Shown piece after piece: positions 18,472-29,644 of a stretch of DNA of 64,000 nt. Source of the stretch: Rhizobium sp. C1 (GTDB lineage: Bacteria > Pseudomonadota > Alphaproteobacteria > Rhizobiales > Rhizobiaceae). The translations under genes and the position numbers were made by a program. How positions within the stretch are numbered: position 1 is the first letter of the stretch; the number at the start of each line of letters is the position of its first letter. The notes under the pieces are model-generated. The model did no database searches. It had not been told where the DNA came from and worked only from the letters and a program-made list of their open reading frames with translations. Where the stretch lies: the NCBI RefSeq assembly GCF_021026335.1, contig NZ_JAJNCY010000001.1, positions 124,001-188,000 on the forward strand, in the 5' to 3' direction.

Positions 18472-18752
18472 TCAGGTACTCACTGTGGCGGATGCGCGGG
18501 AGCGTGAACACGCCTTTCGGCCGGTGTGCTTCCGGGATGATGAACGGATGATGGGGCTGACCCTGAAGCGGCTCGTTGAAGGCCGCGACGCCAAGGCATC
18601 TTAGACCGGAAAAACGCCGCGTCACAACCGTTTCCGGGTGCCGCAATTGATTCAATTCCGAGCTTTTGCGGAAACGTCATTTCAATATGTCTGATTTATG
18701 GTGATTTTCGAAGGTTTGCGAACTGTTCGCATGAAGGGCACGGGAGAACGCG

Positions 18753-19703
18753 ATGTCCGGCGTATCTTACAATAGCAGTGCAGCCGGCGCTCTGGCGCTG
18801 TTGACCGGATCGACCCAGGCGCTGGAAAACCAGCAGCGGGTGATGTCGACCGGCAAGAAGATCAATACCGCCTCCGACAATGCGGCCTACTGGTCCATTT
18901 CCAAGGCGATGAACTCGACCGGCATGTCGATGTCGGCCGCTGCCGATGCCTCCGAACTCGGCGCCGCCACGGCGGACGCCGCGAGCCTCGGCATGAGCAA
19001 GGCGACCGATATCGTACAGGACATCCAGACCAAGCTGATCATGGCCAAGGCGGTCGGCGCGGACAAGAGCGCGCTCAACTCCGAAATCACCCAGTTGAAG
19101 GAACAGCTCGGCACGGTGATGAAGTCGGCCGGTTTTTCGGGTCAGAACTGGCTCTCCAGCGGTTCGGCCAAGCCGGGCACGACCTCGCTCGTCGCCTCCG
19201 TTTCGACCGCGCAGGACGGTTCCACGCAGGTCAATTCGCTGAATTTCGATACGTCGAAGACCAACCTTGCCTCGACCGGCAACGCTGCCGACGGTATCCT
19301 CACCCAATCCTATTCGGTAACGACGAAAGCCGGCAACACCTATGACTATCATCTGCTGGATGTCGGCTCGGCCACACCGGCCGGCGGCAGCGAAATCGCG
19401 GTTTCCAGCACGACCAGCAATGACGAGATCGACGGCATGCTCTCAGCCGTCGGCGGCATGCTGAACAAGATGTGGTCGGCAGGCTCCGCGCTCGGCTCGG
19501 TGTCGAGCAATCTGCAGGGCACGTCCAACGTCATGCAGAAGCTGCAGGACACACTCGCCATCTCGACCGGACGTCTGGTGGACGCGAACATGGAGCAGGT
19601 CGCGGCCAACATGGCGGCGGCGAAGGCGGCCTCACAGCTCGGCACCCTCGGTCTGTCGATCGCCAACCAGAAGGGCGCCAATACGCTCGCTCTGTTCCGG
19701 TGA
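18753..19703 (+). CDS. Isolated flagellin
   Basis: A 316-residue flagellin. The N-terminal D0/D1 region has the family pattern QRVMSTGKKINTASDNAAYW (about residues 30-49). The C-terminal D0 ends with LSIANQKGANTLALFR, the usual flagellin tail. The middle is short with no large D2/D3 insert. GGAG lies 7 bases before the ATG. No other flagellar gene is near. Its N-terminus (MSGVSYNSSAAGALALL) differs from the common rhizobial MTSINTN-type start, suggesting a divergent minor filament subunit. Confidence 0.85.
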   Translation: MSGVSYNSSAAGALALLTGSTQALENQQRVMSTGKKINTASDNAAYWSISKAMNSTGMSMSAAADASELGAATADAASLGMSKATDIVQDIQTKLIMAKAVGADKSALNSEITQLKEQLGTVMKSAGFSGQNWLSSGSAKPGTTSLVASVSTAQDGSTQVNSLNFDTSKTNLASTGNAADGILTQSYSVTTKAGNTYDYHLLDVGSATPAGGSEIAVSSTTSNDEIDGMLSAVGGMLNKMWSAGSALGSVSSNLQGTSNVMQKLQDTLAISTGRLVDANMEQVAANMAAAKAASQLGTLGLSIANQKGANTLALFR

Positions 19704-19720
19704 TCACTCCACGCCATTGA

Positions 19721-20197
19721 TCATGCGGCGGGCGGCGCAAAGCCGTCCGTTTGCCTCAGCGCTTCCCCCGCAATCATCGCCGCCGACAGGGCGACATTGA
19801 TCGACCGCTGGCCGGGCGCCATCGGGATCAGGATACGCGCATCCGCGCTCTCATGCACATGATCCGGCACGCCGGCGCTCTCGCGGCCGAAGAGCAGGAT
19901 ATCGTCGGGCCTGAATTCGAAATCAACATAGGAGACGGCGGCCTTGGTGCTGGCCAGCACGACGCGGCGTCCGCTTGTTTTGCGCCATATCTCGAAGGCC
20001 TCGAAGTTGACATGTCGCGTCATCGTCACCGAGGCGATATAGTCCATGCCGGCGCGCTTGAGGTTCTTGTCGGAGAGCACGAAACCGGCCGGCTCGATAA
20101 TGTCGACCGTGAGCCCCATGCAGGCGGCAAAGCGCAGGATCGTGCCGGTATTGCCTGGAATGTCCGGCTGGTAGAGGGCGATTTTTAGATCGGGCAT
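19721..20197 (-). CDS. trmL: tRNA (cytidine(34)-2'-O)-methyltransferase
   Basis: A 158-residue SPOUT methyltransferase that modifies the wobble base of tRNA-Leu. Motifs include LYQPDIPGNTGTILRFAA (about residues 7-24), LLFGRESAGVPDHVHE (about 98-113) and the knot segment RSINVALSAAMIAGEALRQ. The start at 20197 (MPDLKIALYQ) fits family N-termini better than the ATG ten codons upstream. It is convergent with the flagellin gene. Confidence 0.9.
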   Translation of the reverse strand: MPDLKIALYQPDIPGNTGTILRFAACMGLTVDIIEPAGFVLSDKNLKRAGMDYIASVTMTRHVNFEAFEIWRKTSGRRVVLASTKAAVSYVDFEFRPDDILLFGRESAGVPDHVHESADARILIPMAPGQRSINVALSAAMIAGEALRQTDGFAPPAA

Positions 20198-20299
20198 TTG
20201 TCGGCTCTTCTTCGAATTCTGATTCAACGGCTTTAGAACCTGATTCCATTAGGCTTTGCAGTGCGTTGAATACAAATAGTTTTACAGCGTTGCTTTCAT

Positions 20300-20323
20300 A
20301 TCTGTGGCGATGCTGCCACAGAT
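20300..20323. repeat. 9-bp inverted repeat in the trmL / ABC transporter intergenic region
   Basis: ATCTGTGGC (20300-20308) and GCCACAGAT (20315-20323) form a perfect dyad with a 6-base loop. There is no T-run, so it looks more like an operator or RNA stem than a terminator. The 20198-20627 gap also holds a small reading frame (20422-20490). Confidence 0.4.
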
Positions 20324-20421
20324 TGTCAGGAACGCCGCCTATTGATCTTTGAGGGTGGTCAAGCGGGTTGAACGCGGTTATGTTCGTCACCACTTTCAAC
20401 CCGATCAAGGAGGAGGCATTG

Positions 20422-20490
20422 ATGGATCACATTCCGGTCTGGCGCATTCGCCTTCTTGTCCATATCTGGGCCGACATCCGGCTGTCCTGA
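20422..20490 (+). CDS. Small ORF (22 codons) with strong ribosome-binding site, possible leader peptide
   Basis: ATG 20422 is preceded by AAGGAGGAGG with 5-base spacing, one of the best Shine-Dalgarno sites in the window. The peptide starts MDHIPVWRIRLL and ends in LS, with two tryptophans and four arginines. It ends 137 bases before the ABC transporter ATG. The same frame could extend up to an ATG at 20380, but the ribosome site favours 20422. It may be a leader peptide or a small membrane-active protein. Confidence 0.4.
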   Translation: MDHIPVWRIRLLVHIWADIRLS

Positions 20491-20627
20491 CGGGTTATAG
20501 AATTTCCAGTCCCATTGCGGAAATTTGCGTTCGGACCTTTGCGCCGAAGCTGACCTGTCATCGTCCGGATTCCCTGTTTCAATAGTTTGCCCGCATCTGA
20601 AGACGGGCCCAAGAGGAGAGAACCGCC

Positions 20628-22490
<1,863 letters not shown>

Positions 22491-23169
22491 AGGGGGCTGC
22501 GACGCAGGAGCGGTACACCCTCTCCTGCGTCATCCTCGGGCCTGTCCCGAGGATCTGCTACGGTCGAATTTCTGCTGCACCGTCAATTGCTTGGCTTCGT
22601 CAGCAGATGGTCGGGACAGGCCCGACCATGACGGCGTTGAATGTGGTGCCGCGGCTGTCTCACGTGAACGTCCGAGAGAAAATTTCGTCCCTCAATTTCC
22701 CCGCACTCTCAACTCCCCTTATCCTGAACCCCTCCCGTCACCGGATGGGCCAGCGACGACTGGCTCAGGCGGGAGGAGAGCTTGATGATGTCCATCGTAA
22801 CGTGCGGCGGATGTCATCAGGGGGCGCGGGCGGCGATGGATCTGACACATCCAGCGAAACGACTCCCCCGATGGGCTGCGAATAGCTCGGCGGCCTGGCT
22901 ACGCCAGAGAACCCGTCTGCCTCCGCAGGCGGTTTAGCGAGGCGGCCCGCGCTTGAGGAATGGAGTCGGATGAGGCTCCCCTTGGCAATCTCGACGGGTC
23001 GCGCTGGCGCTCCGCCGTTTTTACTAACTACCAACTGGGCGGCGCGTCAGCGTGGCTCTCCGGAAGCCGATGTCCGAAGACAGGGATGGAGGCGTGAGGA
23101 CCGGAGCGGAACTCGGGAGAGGTTTTTCCCGAGGGTTTTGGCGTGGCGGGAGCGTGAGGCGTTCGAGCC
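22491..23169. other. 680-bp spacer without a supported gene
   Basis: No reading frame here looks real: the open frames are proline/serine/arginine-rich shadows. It contains a RIME-like double palindrome (22525-22632). The rest (about 22640-23169) reads like composite intergenic repeat DNA, with a small dyad CTCGGGA/TCCCGAG at 23112-23133. Confidence 0.5.
22525..22632. repeat. RIME-like intergenic mosaic element
   Basis: Two hairpins sit at the ends of a segment of about 108 bases. The left stem is ATCCTCGGG (22532-22540) with CCCGAGGAT (22546-22554). The right stem is ATGGTCGGG (22607-22615) with CCCGACCAT (22621-22629). The size and paired palindromes resemble the Rhizobium-specific intergenic mosaic element RIME1. 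Assignment is from memory of its architecture. Confidence 0.55.
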
Positions 23170-23577
23170 TCAGAGCTCAAACAAGCTCTCGTCCTCGCGA
23201 TAAAGCGAACCTTTTCCCGATCGTGCGCGGGACCAGATTTCGTCGTCGGAAAGCGCGGTCTCGATCAGTTCGACCGGCACGCCGGCATCGTTGATGATAG
23301 CGACGCGGTAACCGTCGATGGGTTCGTAGGGGCCGAGCAGGAGCTCCTCGCCGGCCATGGCTTCTTCAAGACTGGCAACCTTGAAGGCCGGGTGCGGGAC
23401 CGTCCGGATGAGCGGGTGAAGCGGCGATGTATCCGTGAAACGGTGCCACTGTATGCGGAAGCGGCCCGGATTGTCCGTCGTGAACATGCCTGCTGCGGCG
23501 CTGAAGATTTCGCCATCGCGTTCCTCTGTCGTCGGGATGCCCATATGGTGAAATTCGTAGCGGATATGGTCTTTCAT
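23170..23577 (-). CDS. VOC/glyoxalase-like hypothetical protein
   Basis: A 135-residue soluble protein. The segment YRVAIINDAGVPVELIET (about residues 89-106) is the kind of closing strand seen in vicinal-oxygen-chelate proteins, and HHMGIPTTEE near residue 10 could be the first metal-ligand strand. The N-terminal half is less typical, so function is open. It is transcribed against the two flanking ABC genes and has no operon partner. Confidence 0.6.
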   Translation of the reverse strand: MKDHIRYEFHHMGIPTTEERDGEIFSAAAGMFTTDNPGRFRIQWHRFTDTSPLHPLIRTVPHPAFKVASLEEAMAGEELLLGPYEPIDGYRVAIINDAGVPVELIETALSDDEIWSRARSGKGSLYREDESLFEL

Positions 23578-23826
23578 GAATTATCCCGGGATCTGATGGA
23601 AGACTTGGAGCGTTTGGTGTGATCACTTCGGTAACATATCTTGTTTCAAGGCATGTCCAGACCGAAAAACAGGTTCCGTGCCGACCCGGAAATGCTCCGG
23701 CTTCATGGCCGAATTGTAACACCCCATCCTTGCCGCATGGTGCTAGTCTGAATCCTGACAAACATAGACGCGGGAATCGCTTAGGGTCTCAGCCGGAGAT
23801 CTGACGAGAAGAGAAAGCAGCCATCC

Positions 23827-25704
23827 TTGAAGCGCATATTCGAACTGTTCGAGAGCTGGATCCCGCCGTTTGACCGGCGCGATGATCTCACCCCGCCGGA
23901 AAATGTGTGGGGATTCATCTGGTTCTATGTAGGGCAGGCGAAGTGGCCGTTCCTGCTGATGATGATCACGGGCGCGATGGTCGGGGCGCTGGAAGCGGCG
24001 TTGTTCTGGTTCGTGGGCCGGCTGATCGACATCTTTGCCAGCATTCCGAAGGATGCGGGCTGGAGCGGGCTGATTGCGGCGCATGGGTACGAGCTTGCGG
24101 CGATGGTCGTGGTCGTGCTCATAGTGCGCTTCCTGGTGACGGCGATCGGCGCGCTGGTGGAGGAGCAGGCGATCGTTGTCGGCTTCTTCAACATGGTGCG
24201 CTGGCAGTCCTATCTGCATGTATCGCGTCAGCCGCTCGCCTTCTTCCAGAACGATTTCTCCGGCCGCATCGTCACCAAGGTCTGGGCAGCGGGGCAGGCG
24301 ACGGGGGATTTCGTCACCTCCATCCTGCAGGTCGCCTGGTTCGTGGTGATCTATACCGTCTCGACCATGGCGCTGGTGGCGCGGCTCGACTGGCGGCTGG
24401 CAGCACTCGTTGCCGTCTGGATCGTCGCCTTCGGAGCATTGGCGCGCTATTTCGTGCCGCGCATCCGCATCCATTCGCGCGATACCGCGGAAGCCGGCTC
24501 GATGCTGAACGGGCGGGTGGTGGACGCCTATTCCAACATCCAGACGCTGAAGCTCTTCGGCCGTTCGGAGGACCATGACGCCTTCATCCTGTCCGGCTTC
24601 CATACATTCCAGAAGACTGTCACGCGTTTCGCCCGTTTCATCACCGGCGTGCGTTCGTCGCTGGCGCTGCTGTCGGGCATCATGATCTCGACCTTTGGCG
24701 CGCTGTGCGTCGATCTCTATCTTGCCGGACATATTTCGGCGGGCGGCGTTGCCTTCTCGTTGGGCCTGGTGCTCAGGCTCAACTTCCTGCTCGGCCGGCT
24801 GATGACGCAGCTCAACAGCATCATGCGCAGCCTCGGCTCCATTCAGAACTCGGCGGAGCTGATTTCCAAGCCCATCGAGTTGCTCGACAAGCCGGATGCG
24901 CGTGAGTTGATCGCGAAGGAACCGGAGGTCCGCTTCGAGAATATCCGCTTCCACTACGGCAAGGGCGGCGGGGTGATCGAGAACCTCTCGCTCTCCATCC
25001 GCCCCGGCGAGAAGGTGGGCATTGTCGGCCGTTCCGGCGCGGGCAAGACGACGCTCGTCAATCTGCTGCTGCGCTTCTACGATCTGGAAGGCGGGCGCAT
25101 CCTCATCGGCGGGCAGGACATTGCGAGCGTGACGCAGGAGTCGCTGCGCTCGAAGATTGGCATGGTGACGCAGGATACGGCGCTGCTGCATCGTTCGATC
25201 CGGGATAACATCATGATTGGGCGCTGGGATGCATCTGAAGCCGATCTGATCGCGGCGGCGGAGGAGGCCGAAGCTTATGACTTCATTCAGGGCCTGAAGG
25301 ACCAGCGCGGGCGCACCGGCTTCGACGCGCATGTCGGCGAGCGTGGCGTCAAGCTCTCCGGCGGTCAGCGGCAGCGCATCGCCATTGCCCGCGTCATGCT
25401 CAAGAATGCGCCGATCCTCGTTCTGGACGAGGCGACGTCGGCGCTCGACTCGGAAGTCGAGGCTGCGATCCAGGACAACCTGACGCGGCTGATGCAGGGG
25501 AAGACGGTTCTGGCGATTGCCCATCGGCTTTCGACCATTGCGGCGCTCGACCGGCTCATCGTCATGGACAAGGGCGCGGTTGTGGAGAGTGGCACCCATG
25601 CCGAACTGATCGCGCAGGGCGGTCTTTACGCCTCGCTCTGGGCGCGCCAGTCCGGCGGGTTCCTTGCGGATGACGACGACCCGGAAACGCGTCCGGCAGA
25701 ATAA
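23827..25704 (+). CDS. ABC half-transporter, permease fused to ATP-binding domain (copy 2)
   Basis: A 625-residue paralog of the protein at 20628-22490. It has six membrane helices (about residues 25-325), Walker A GRSGAGKTT (about 401-409), LSGGQRQRIA and LVLDEATSALD. The start is TTG at 23827, giving MKRIFELFESW; I see no in-frame ATG that keeps this N-terminus. Together with copy 1 it probably arose by tandem duplication. Substrate unknown. Confidence 0.9.
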   Translation: MKRIFELFESWIPPFDRRDDLTPPENVWGFIWFYVGQAKWPFLLMMITGAMVGALEAALFWFVGRLIDIFASIPKDAGWSGLIAAHGYELAAMVVVVLIVRFLVTAIGALVEEQAIVVGFFNMVRWQSYLHVSRQPLAFFQNDFSGRIVTKVWAAGQATGDFVTSILQVAWFVVIYTVSTMALVARLDWRLAALVAVWIVAFGALARYFVPRIRIHSRDTAEAGSMLNGRVVDAYSNIQTLKLFGRSEDHDAFILSGFHTFQKTVTRFARFITGVRSSLALLSGIMISTFGALCVDLYLAGHISAGGVAFSLGLVLRLNFLLGRLMTQLNSIMRSLGSIQNSAELISKPIELLDKPDARELIAKEPEVRFENIRFHYGKGGGVIENLSLSIRPGEKVGIVGRSGAGKTTLVNLLLRFYDLEGGRILIGGQDIASVTQESLRSKIGMVTQDTALLHRSIRDNIMIGRWDASEADLIAAAEEAEAYDFIQGLKDQRGRTGFDAHVGERGVKLSGGQRQRIAIARVMLKNAPILVLDEATSALDSEVEAAIQDNLTRLMQGKTVLAIAHRLSTIAALDRLIVMDKGAVVESGTHAELIAQGGLYASLWARQSGGFLADDDDPETRPAE

Positions 25705-25725
25705 GACGCAACATTGCGGCCAATC

Positions 25726-25756
25726 AAAAAGGCGCTGCCGCTTGGCCGGCAGCGCC
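25726..25756 (-). terminator. Rho-independent terminator of the gluP-like gene
   Basis: GGCGCTGCCG (25731-25740) pairs perfectly with CGGCAGCGCC (25747-25756). On the minus strand the stem is followed by TTTTT (25730-25726), placing it just after the sugar transporter stop at 25786. Confidence 0.85.
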
Positions 25757-25785
25757 CTCTTCATGCTTGTCTACAGGGCCTGCAA

Positions 25786-27075
25786 TCAAGCCGGATGGCT
25801 GCCCTTCATGCCGTAATAGGCGATGTAGATGTAGCACAGGACCGGCATCAGGAACGCATGCTGGATGCCGATATGGTCGGCCAGCGCGCCCTGCGCCAGC
25901 GGCAGGATGGCGCCGCCCACGATGGCAAGGCACAGGATGCCCGAGCCCTGGCTGGTATGGCGGCCGAGGCCGTGCAGCGCCAGCGAAAAGATCGTGGGGA
26001 ACATGATCGAGTTGAAGAGGCCGATGGCCAGCACCGCCCACATGGCGATCGTTCCGGATGTGAAGATGGTGACGAGCAGCAGCAGCGCTGCGATCGCCGC
26101 ATTGAAGGCAAGCGCCTTGCCGCCCGAAACGTAGCGCATGGCGGCCGAGCCGATGAAACGGCCGATCATCGCGCCGCCCCAGAAATAGGTGACGTAATGG
26201 GCGGCGTCCGCTTCCGACAGATGCGCGATGGAAGCCTCGCCGAGGAAGTTGACGAGGAAACTGCCGACGCTGACTTCCGCGCCGACATAGAGGAAGATGG
26301 CCACGGCGCCGAGGACCAGGTGGCGGTGATGCCATGCCGAGCCCGTATCGCTGATCGGCGTCAGGTCTTCCTGGTCGTCGAATTGCGGCAGGCGAAGCGC
26401 GGCGAAGATGGCGGCGAGCAGCAGCAGAACTGCCGCCAGGCCCATATAGGGCAGCTTGACGGTGGCTGCTTCCGCCGCCTTGATGGCATCGAGCTGTTCC
26501 GCTGTCATGCCGGCGGTCGCGGCGGCCGTGCCACCCAGGATGAGCAAGGCCCCGAACATCGGCGCGACGGTGGTGCCGAGCGAGTTGAAGGCCTGCGTCA
26601 GCGTCAGGCGGCTGGCTGCCGTGTCGGGCGGTCCAAGCACCGTCACATAAGGATTGGCGGCGACCTGGAGAAGCGTGATGCCGCTGGCCAGCACGAAGAG
26701 CGCGCCGAGGAAGAGCGGGTATGAGCGGGCGCCGGCGGCCGGGATGAAGAGCGCGCAGCCGATGGCCGCCACGACGAGGCCGCAGACGATGCCCCATTTA
26801 TAGCTGATGCGCTTGACGATCGCGCCGGCGGGCAGGGACACGAGGAAATAGGCGCCGAAGAAGCAGAACTGGATCAGCATCGACTGCGCATAGTTCAGCG
26901 AGAAGACATTGCGCAGATGTGGCACGAGAATGTCGTTCAGGCAGGTGATGAAGCCCCACATGAAGAAGAGGGAGGTCAGCGCCACGAGGGCGAAACGGTA
27001 GGAGGCCGCAGGCGGGACGGCTGCTGCGGCGGCGGAGGACGCGCCGGCCGCGTTGTTGGGTTGAATGGTGGCCAC
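25786..27075 (-). CDS. gluP: Glucose/galactose-type sugar:proton symporter (FucP/GluP family MFS)
   Basis: A 429-residue, 12-helix transporter. [18 protein letters not shown] near residues 37-54 and [20 protein letters not shown] (about 128-147) are diagnostic of the FucP/GluP family of sugar importers. The start is taken as GTG 27075, preceded by AAGGG; a longer frame from 27249 would add an atypical basic N-terminus. A palindrome at 27351-27367 lies far upstream and may be the operator of a sugar-responsive repressor. The exact sugar is not known. Confidence 0.87.
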   Translation of the reverse strand: MATIQPNNAAGASSAAAAAVPPAASYRFALVALTSLFFMWGFITCLNDILVPHLRNVFSLNYAQSMLIQFCFFGAYFLVSLPAGAIVKRISYKWGIVCGLVVAAIGCALFIPAAGARSYPLFLGALFVLASGITLLQVAANPYVTVLGPPDTAASRLTLTQAFNSLGTTVAPMFGALLILGGTAAATAGMTAEQLDAIKAAEAATVKLPYMGLAAVLLLLAAIFAALRLPQFDDQEDLTPISDTGSAWHHRHLVLGAVAIFLYVGAEVSVGSFLVNFLGEASIAHLSEADAAHYVTYFWGGAMIGRFIGSAAMRYVSGGKALAFNAAIAALLLLVTIFTSGTIAMWAVLAIGLFNSIMFPTIFSLALHGLGRHTSQGSGILCLAIVGGAILPLAQGALADHIGIQHAFLMPVLCYIYIAYYGMKGSHPA

Positions 27076-27350
27076 GGAAAATACCCTTGTCGATTTTCGC
27101 AGGCAGCCGCTCGGGGAGGGTGAGGGCTGGCCACGAGATGAAGGCCTCGCCCGGCTTTGGGAGCGCCGGAGCTGCGCCTTAAATGGAGGGCGAACCGCTT
27201 CCGGCGGAAGCAATTCGGGTTTGTCGTTGCCGCATCGCCGGTCGGACATTCGCCTGGTCCGGTGAATGCCTTGCCGCCGGCTGCACCCCAGGCCGGACCG
27301 ACGCCGCGGTGCGGCACGTGGGCGATCTATGGCTCAAGCGACCGCTTGGC

Positions 27351-27386
27351 AAGCGTTCAAAACGCTTTGACTGCCTTATTTGTTCC
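27351..27386 (-). promoter_or_regulatory. LacI-like palindrome overlapping an EcfG-type promoter motif
   Basis: AAGCGTT-CAA-AACGCTT (27351-27367) is a perfect 7-bp dyad like LacI-family operators. On the minus strand GGAAC (27386-27382) is followed after 17 bases by CGTT (27364-27361), matching the rhizobial EcfG/RpoE2 pattern. The -10-like part lies inside the palindrome. The site is about 285 bases upstream of the gluP-like start. Both readings are inference; the 27076-27765 gap has no supported gene. Confidence 0.4.
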
Positions 27387-27577
27387 TCATCCACCGAAGC
27401 GGACAGGAGGATACAGGCAGTGGTGACGGAGGGGCACGGTGCAGGGCGAACCGGTGAGGGGTGGTGATCGCTACGCACGGTTGCGGGCAGCAGGCGGACA
27501 AGGTCCCGCGGGTGGCTTTGAAACTGACAAAACCGAATTGCCAAGTCCGTGTGCTTCCAACTGTTTTCGTGGCAGTC

Positions 27578-27591
27578 TTGATAAAGGTCAA
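27578..27591. promoter_or_regulatory. FNR/FixK-type box upstream of petABC
   Basis: TTGATAAAGGTCAA matches the TTGAY-N4-RTCAA consensus for FixK/FnrN proteins at every defined position. It lies 175 bases before the petA start and is the only such site in this 690-bp gap. Oxygen-responsive control of the cytochrome bc1 operon is inferred. Confidence 0.5.
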
Positions 27592-27765
27592 ACCTGCCCC
27601 TTTTCCCGCGACATTGTGCCATCCCTCCCGCGTCTTCTCTGGACATGAAGTCTGATCAAGCTTAAACCTCGAGCGGATCGAGGGGAATCTGTGGCATTTG
27701 TATGTCCCGGATATCGAATCATGGGACGAGGATCGCAATCTTTTGCGCTAGGGGATGATGAAGCC

Positions 27766-28344
27766 GTGACCGACCACGACATGAACAATCACACCATGGG
27801 CGAGCCTACTCGCCGCGACTTTCTCTATCTGGCGACGGGAATGGCCGGCGCTGTGGGTGCCGTGTCTGTGGCATGGCCGTTTATCGACCAGATGCGGCCT
27901 GATGCATCGACGCTCGCCATGGCCTCCATCGAAGTCGACGTTTCGGCGTTGACGCCGGGCATGTCGCTGACGGTGAAGTGGCGCGGCAAGCCGGTGTTCA
28001 TCCGCAACCGCACCGACAAGGAAGTGCAGGAAGCGGCAGCGGTCACACTGGAACAGCTCAAGGATCCGGTTGCGCGCAACCAGAACCTTCCCCCCGATGC
28101 TCCCGCGACCGGTGTCGACCGTTCTGCCGGCAAGGGCAAGGAAAACTGGATCGTCATGATCGGATCGTGCACGCATCTCGGTTGCGTGCCGCTCGGTCAG
28201 GCGGGTGAATATGGCGGCTGGTTCTGTCCCTGCCATGGTTCGGTCTACGATACGGCTGGCCGTATCCGTAAGGGCCCCGCACCGGAAAACCTGCTGATGC
28301 CGATTTTCGCGTTTACAAAAGATACCGTCATCAAGATCGGTTGA
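27766..28344 (+). CDS. petA: Ubiquinol-cytochrome c reductase, Rieske iron-sulfur subunit
   Basis: A 192-residue Rieske protein of the cytochrome bc1 complex. An [10 protein letters not shown] Tat-type signal with an uncleaved membrane helix leads to the cluster motifs CTHLGC and CPCHGS (about residues 130-158). It passes electrons from ubiquinol to cytochrome c1 at the periplasmic face. GTG 27766 is preferred as start because MTDHDMNNH... resembles family N-termini; ATG 27781 is possible. petB and petC follow directly. Confidence 0.93.
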   Translation: MTDHDMNNHTMGEPTRRDFLYLATGMAGAVGAVSVAWPFIDQMRPDASTLAMASIEVDVSALTPGMSLTVKWRGKPVFIRNRTDKEVQEAAAVTLEQLKDPVARNQNLPPDAPATGVDRSAGKGKENWIVMIGSCTHLGCVPLGQAGEYGGWFCPCHGSVYDTAGRIRKGPAPENLLMPIFAFTKDTVIKIG

Positions 28345-28361
28345 CGGGAGGGGACCTGATA

Positions 28362-29618
28362 ATGAGTGGTGGACATTCTTCTTACGAGCCGACAAGCGGT
28401 CTTGGAAAATGGGTTGATTCCCGTCTTCCCCTGCCGCGCATGGTCTACGATAGCTTCATTGCCTATCCCGTGCCGCGCAATCTCAATTACGCCTACACGT
28501 TCGGCGCCATGCTGGCTGTCATGCTGGTGGTGCAGATCCTGACCGGCGTCGTGCTCGCGATGCACTATATCGGTAGCATTGATCTCGCCTTCGGGTCCGT
28601 CGAAGGTATCATGCGCGACGTGAACCATGGTTGGCTGCTTCGCTACCTGCATGCCAACGGCGCCTCCTTCTTCTTCATTGCCGTCTATCTGCACATCGCG
28701 CGCGGTCTCTACTACGGCTCATACAAGGCGCCCCGCGAAATCCTCTGGATCCTCGGCGTGGTCATCTATCTTCTGATGATGGCAACGGGCTTCATGGGCT
28801 ATGTTCTGCCCTGGGGTCAGATGTCCTTCTGGGGTGCGACCGTTATCACCGGCTTCTTCTCGGCCTTCCCGCTGGTCGGCGAGTGGATCCAGCAGTTCCT
28901 GCTTGGCGGCTTTGCCGTCGGTCAGCCGACGCTGAACCGCTTCTTCTCGCTGCACTATCTGCTGCCCTTCGTGATCGCCGGCGTCGTCATCCTGCACGTT
29001 TGGGCGCTGCACGTGACGGGCCAGACGAACCCGACGGGCGTCGAAGTCAAGTCGAAGACCGACACCGTGGCCTTCACGCCCTATGCGACCGTCAAGGACG
29101 CGCTCGGCGTGGTCATCTTCCTTCTGGCCTATAGCTGGTTCGTCTTCTACATGCCGAACTATCTGGGCCATCCGGATAACTACACGATGGCCAACGCGCT
29201 GAAGACGCCGGCTCATATCGTTCCGGAATGGTATTACCTGCCGTTCTATGCGATGCTGCGCGCCATCACGTTCAATGTCGGTCCGATCGACTCCAAGCTC
29301 GGCGGCGTGCTCGTCATGTTCGGCTCGATCATTGTGCTGTTCTTCCTGCCCTGGCTCGATACGTCGAAGGTTCGCTCGGCCGTCTATCGTCCGTGGTACA
29401 AGCTGTTCTTCTGGCTGTTCGTGGCAGACTGCATTCTGCTCGGCTGGCTGGGTTCGCGTCAGCCGACCGACACCTACACGCTGATGGCGCAGTTCGGCAC
29501 GCTCTACTATTTCGGCTTCTTCCTCGTCATCATGCCGGTTCTCGGCCTGATCGAGACGCCGAGGCGGTTGCCAAACTCGATCACGGAAGCCGTGCTCGAA
29601 AAGAGCGCCAAGGCCTGA
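28362..29618 (+). CDS. petB: Cytochrome b of the bc1 complex
   Basis: A 418-residue, eight-helix membrane subunit carrying two b hemes and the quinol oxidation and quinone reduction sites. Seen are [16 protein letters not shown], the [15 protein letters not shown] segment (about residues 147-161) and the Qo-site PEWYYLPFY. The ATG at 28362 follows GGGAGGGG, 17 bases after the petA stop. It is full length, the fused alphaproteobacterial form rather than the split b6/IV type. Confidence 0.96.
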   Translation: MSGGHSSYEPTSGLGKWVDSRLPLPRMVYDSFIAYPVPRNLNYAYTFGAMLAVMLVVQILTGVVLAMHYIGSIDLAFGSVEGIMRDVNHGWLLRYLHANGASFFFIAVYLHIARGLYYGSYKAPREILWILGVVIYLLMMATGFMGYVLPWGQMSFWGATVITGFFSAFPLVGEWIQQFLLGGFAVGQPTLNRFFSLHYLLPFVIAGVVILHVWALHVTGQTNPTGVEVKSKTDTVAFTPYATVKDALGVVIFLLAYSWFVFYMPNYLGHPDNYTMANALKTPAHIVPEWYYLPFYAMLRAITFNVGPIDSKLGGVLVMFGSIIVLFFLPWLDTSKVRSAVYRPWYKLFFWLFVADCILLGWLGSRQPTDTYTLMAQFGTLYYFGFFLVIMPVLGLIETPRRLPNSITEAVLEKSAKA

Positions 29619-29644
29619 TGCGAGCGGTGGAGAGGAACAAAAAC

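Noticed and set aside
18407-18604. A plus-strand frame upstream of the flagellin
   Set aside because: It begins inside the MFS gene on the other strand and has no good start site; the short tail could be chance.
22765-23034. An 89-codon minus-strand frame in the spacer after the first ABC gene
   Set aside because: Proline/serine-rich, no ribosome site, no recognisable fold; more likely repeat-derived open frame.
27076-27249. N-terminal extension of the gluP-like transporter to 27249
   Set aside because: The extra 58 residues are Arg/Ser/Pro-rich and unlike the family; GTG 27075 has a ribosome site.
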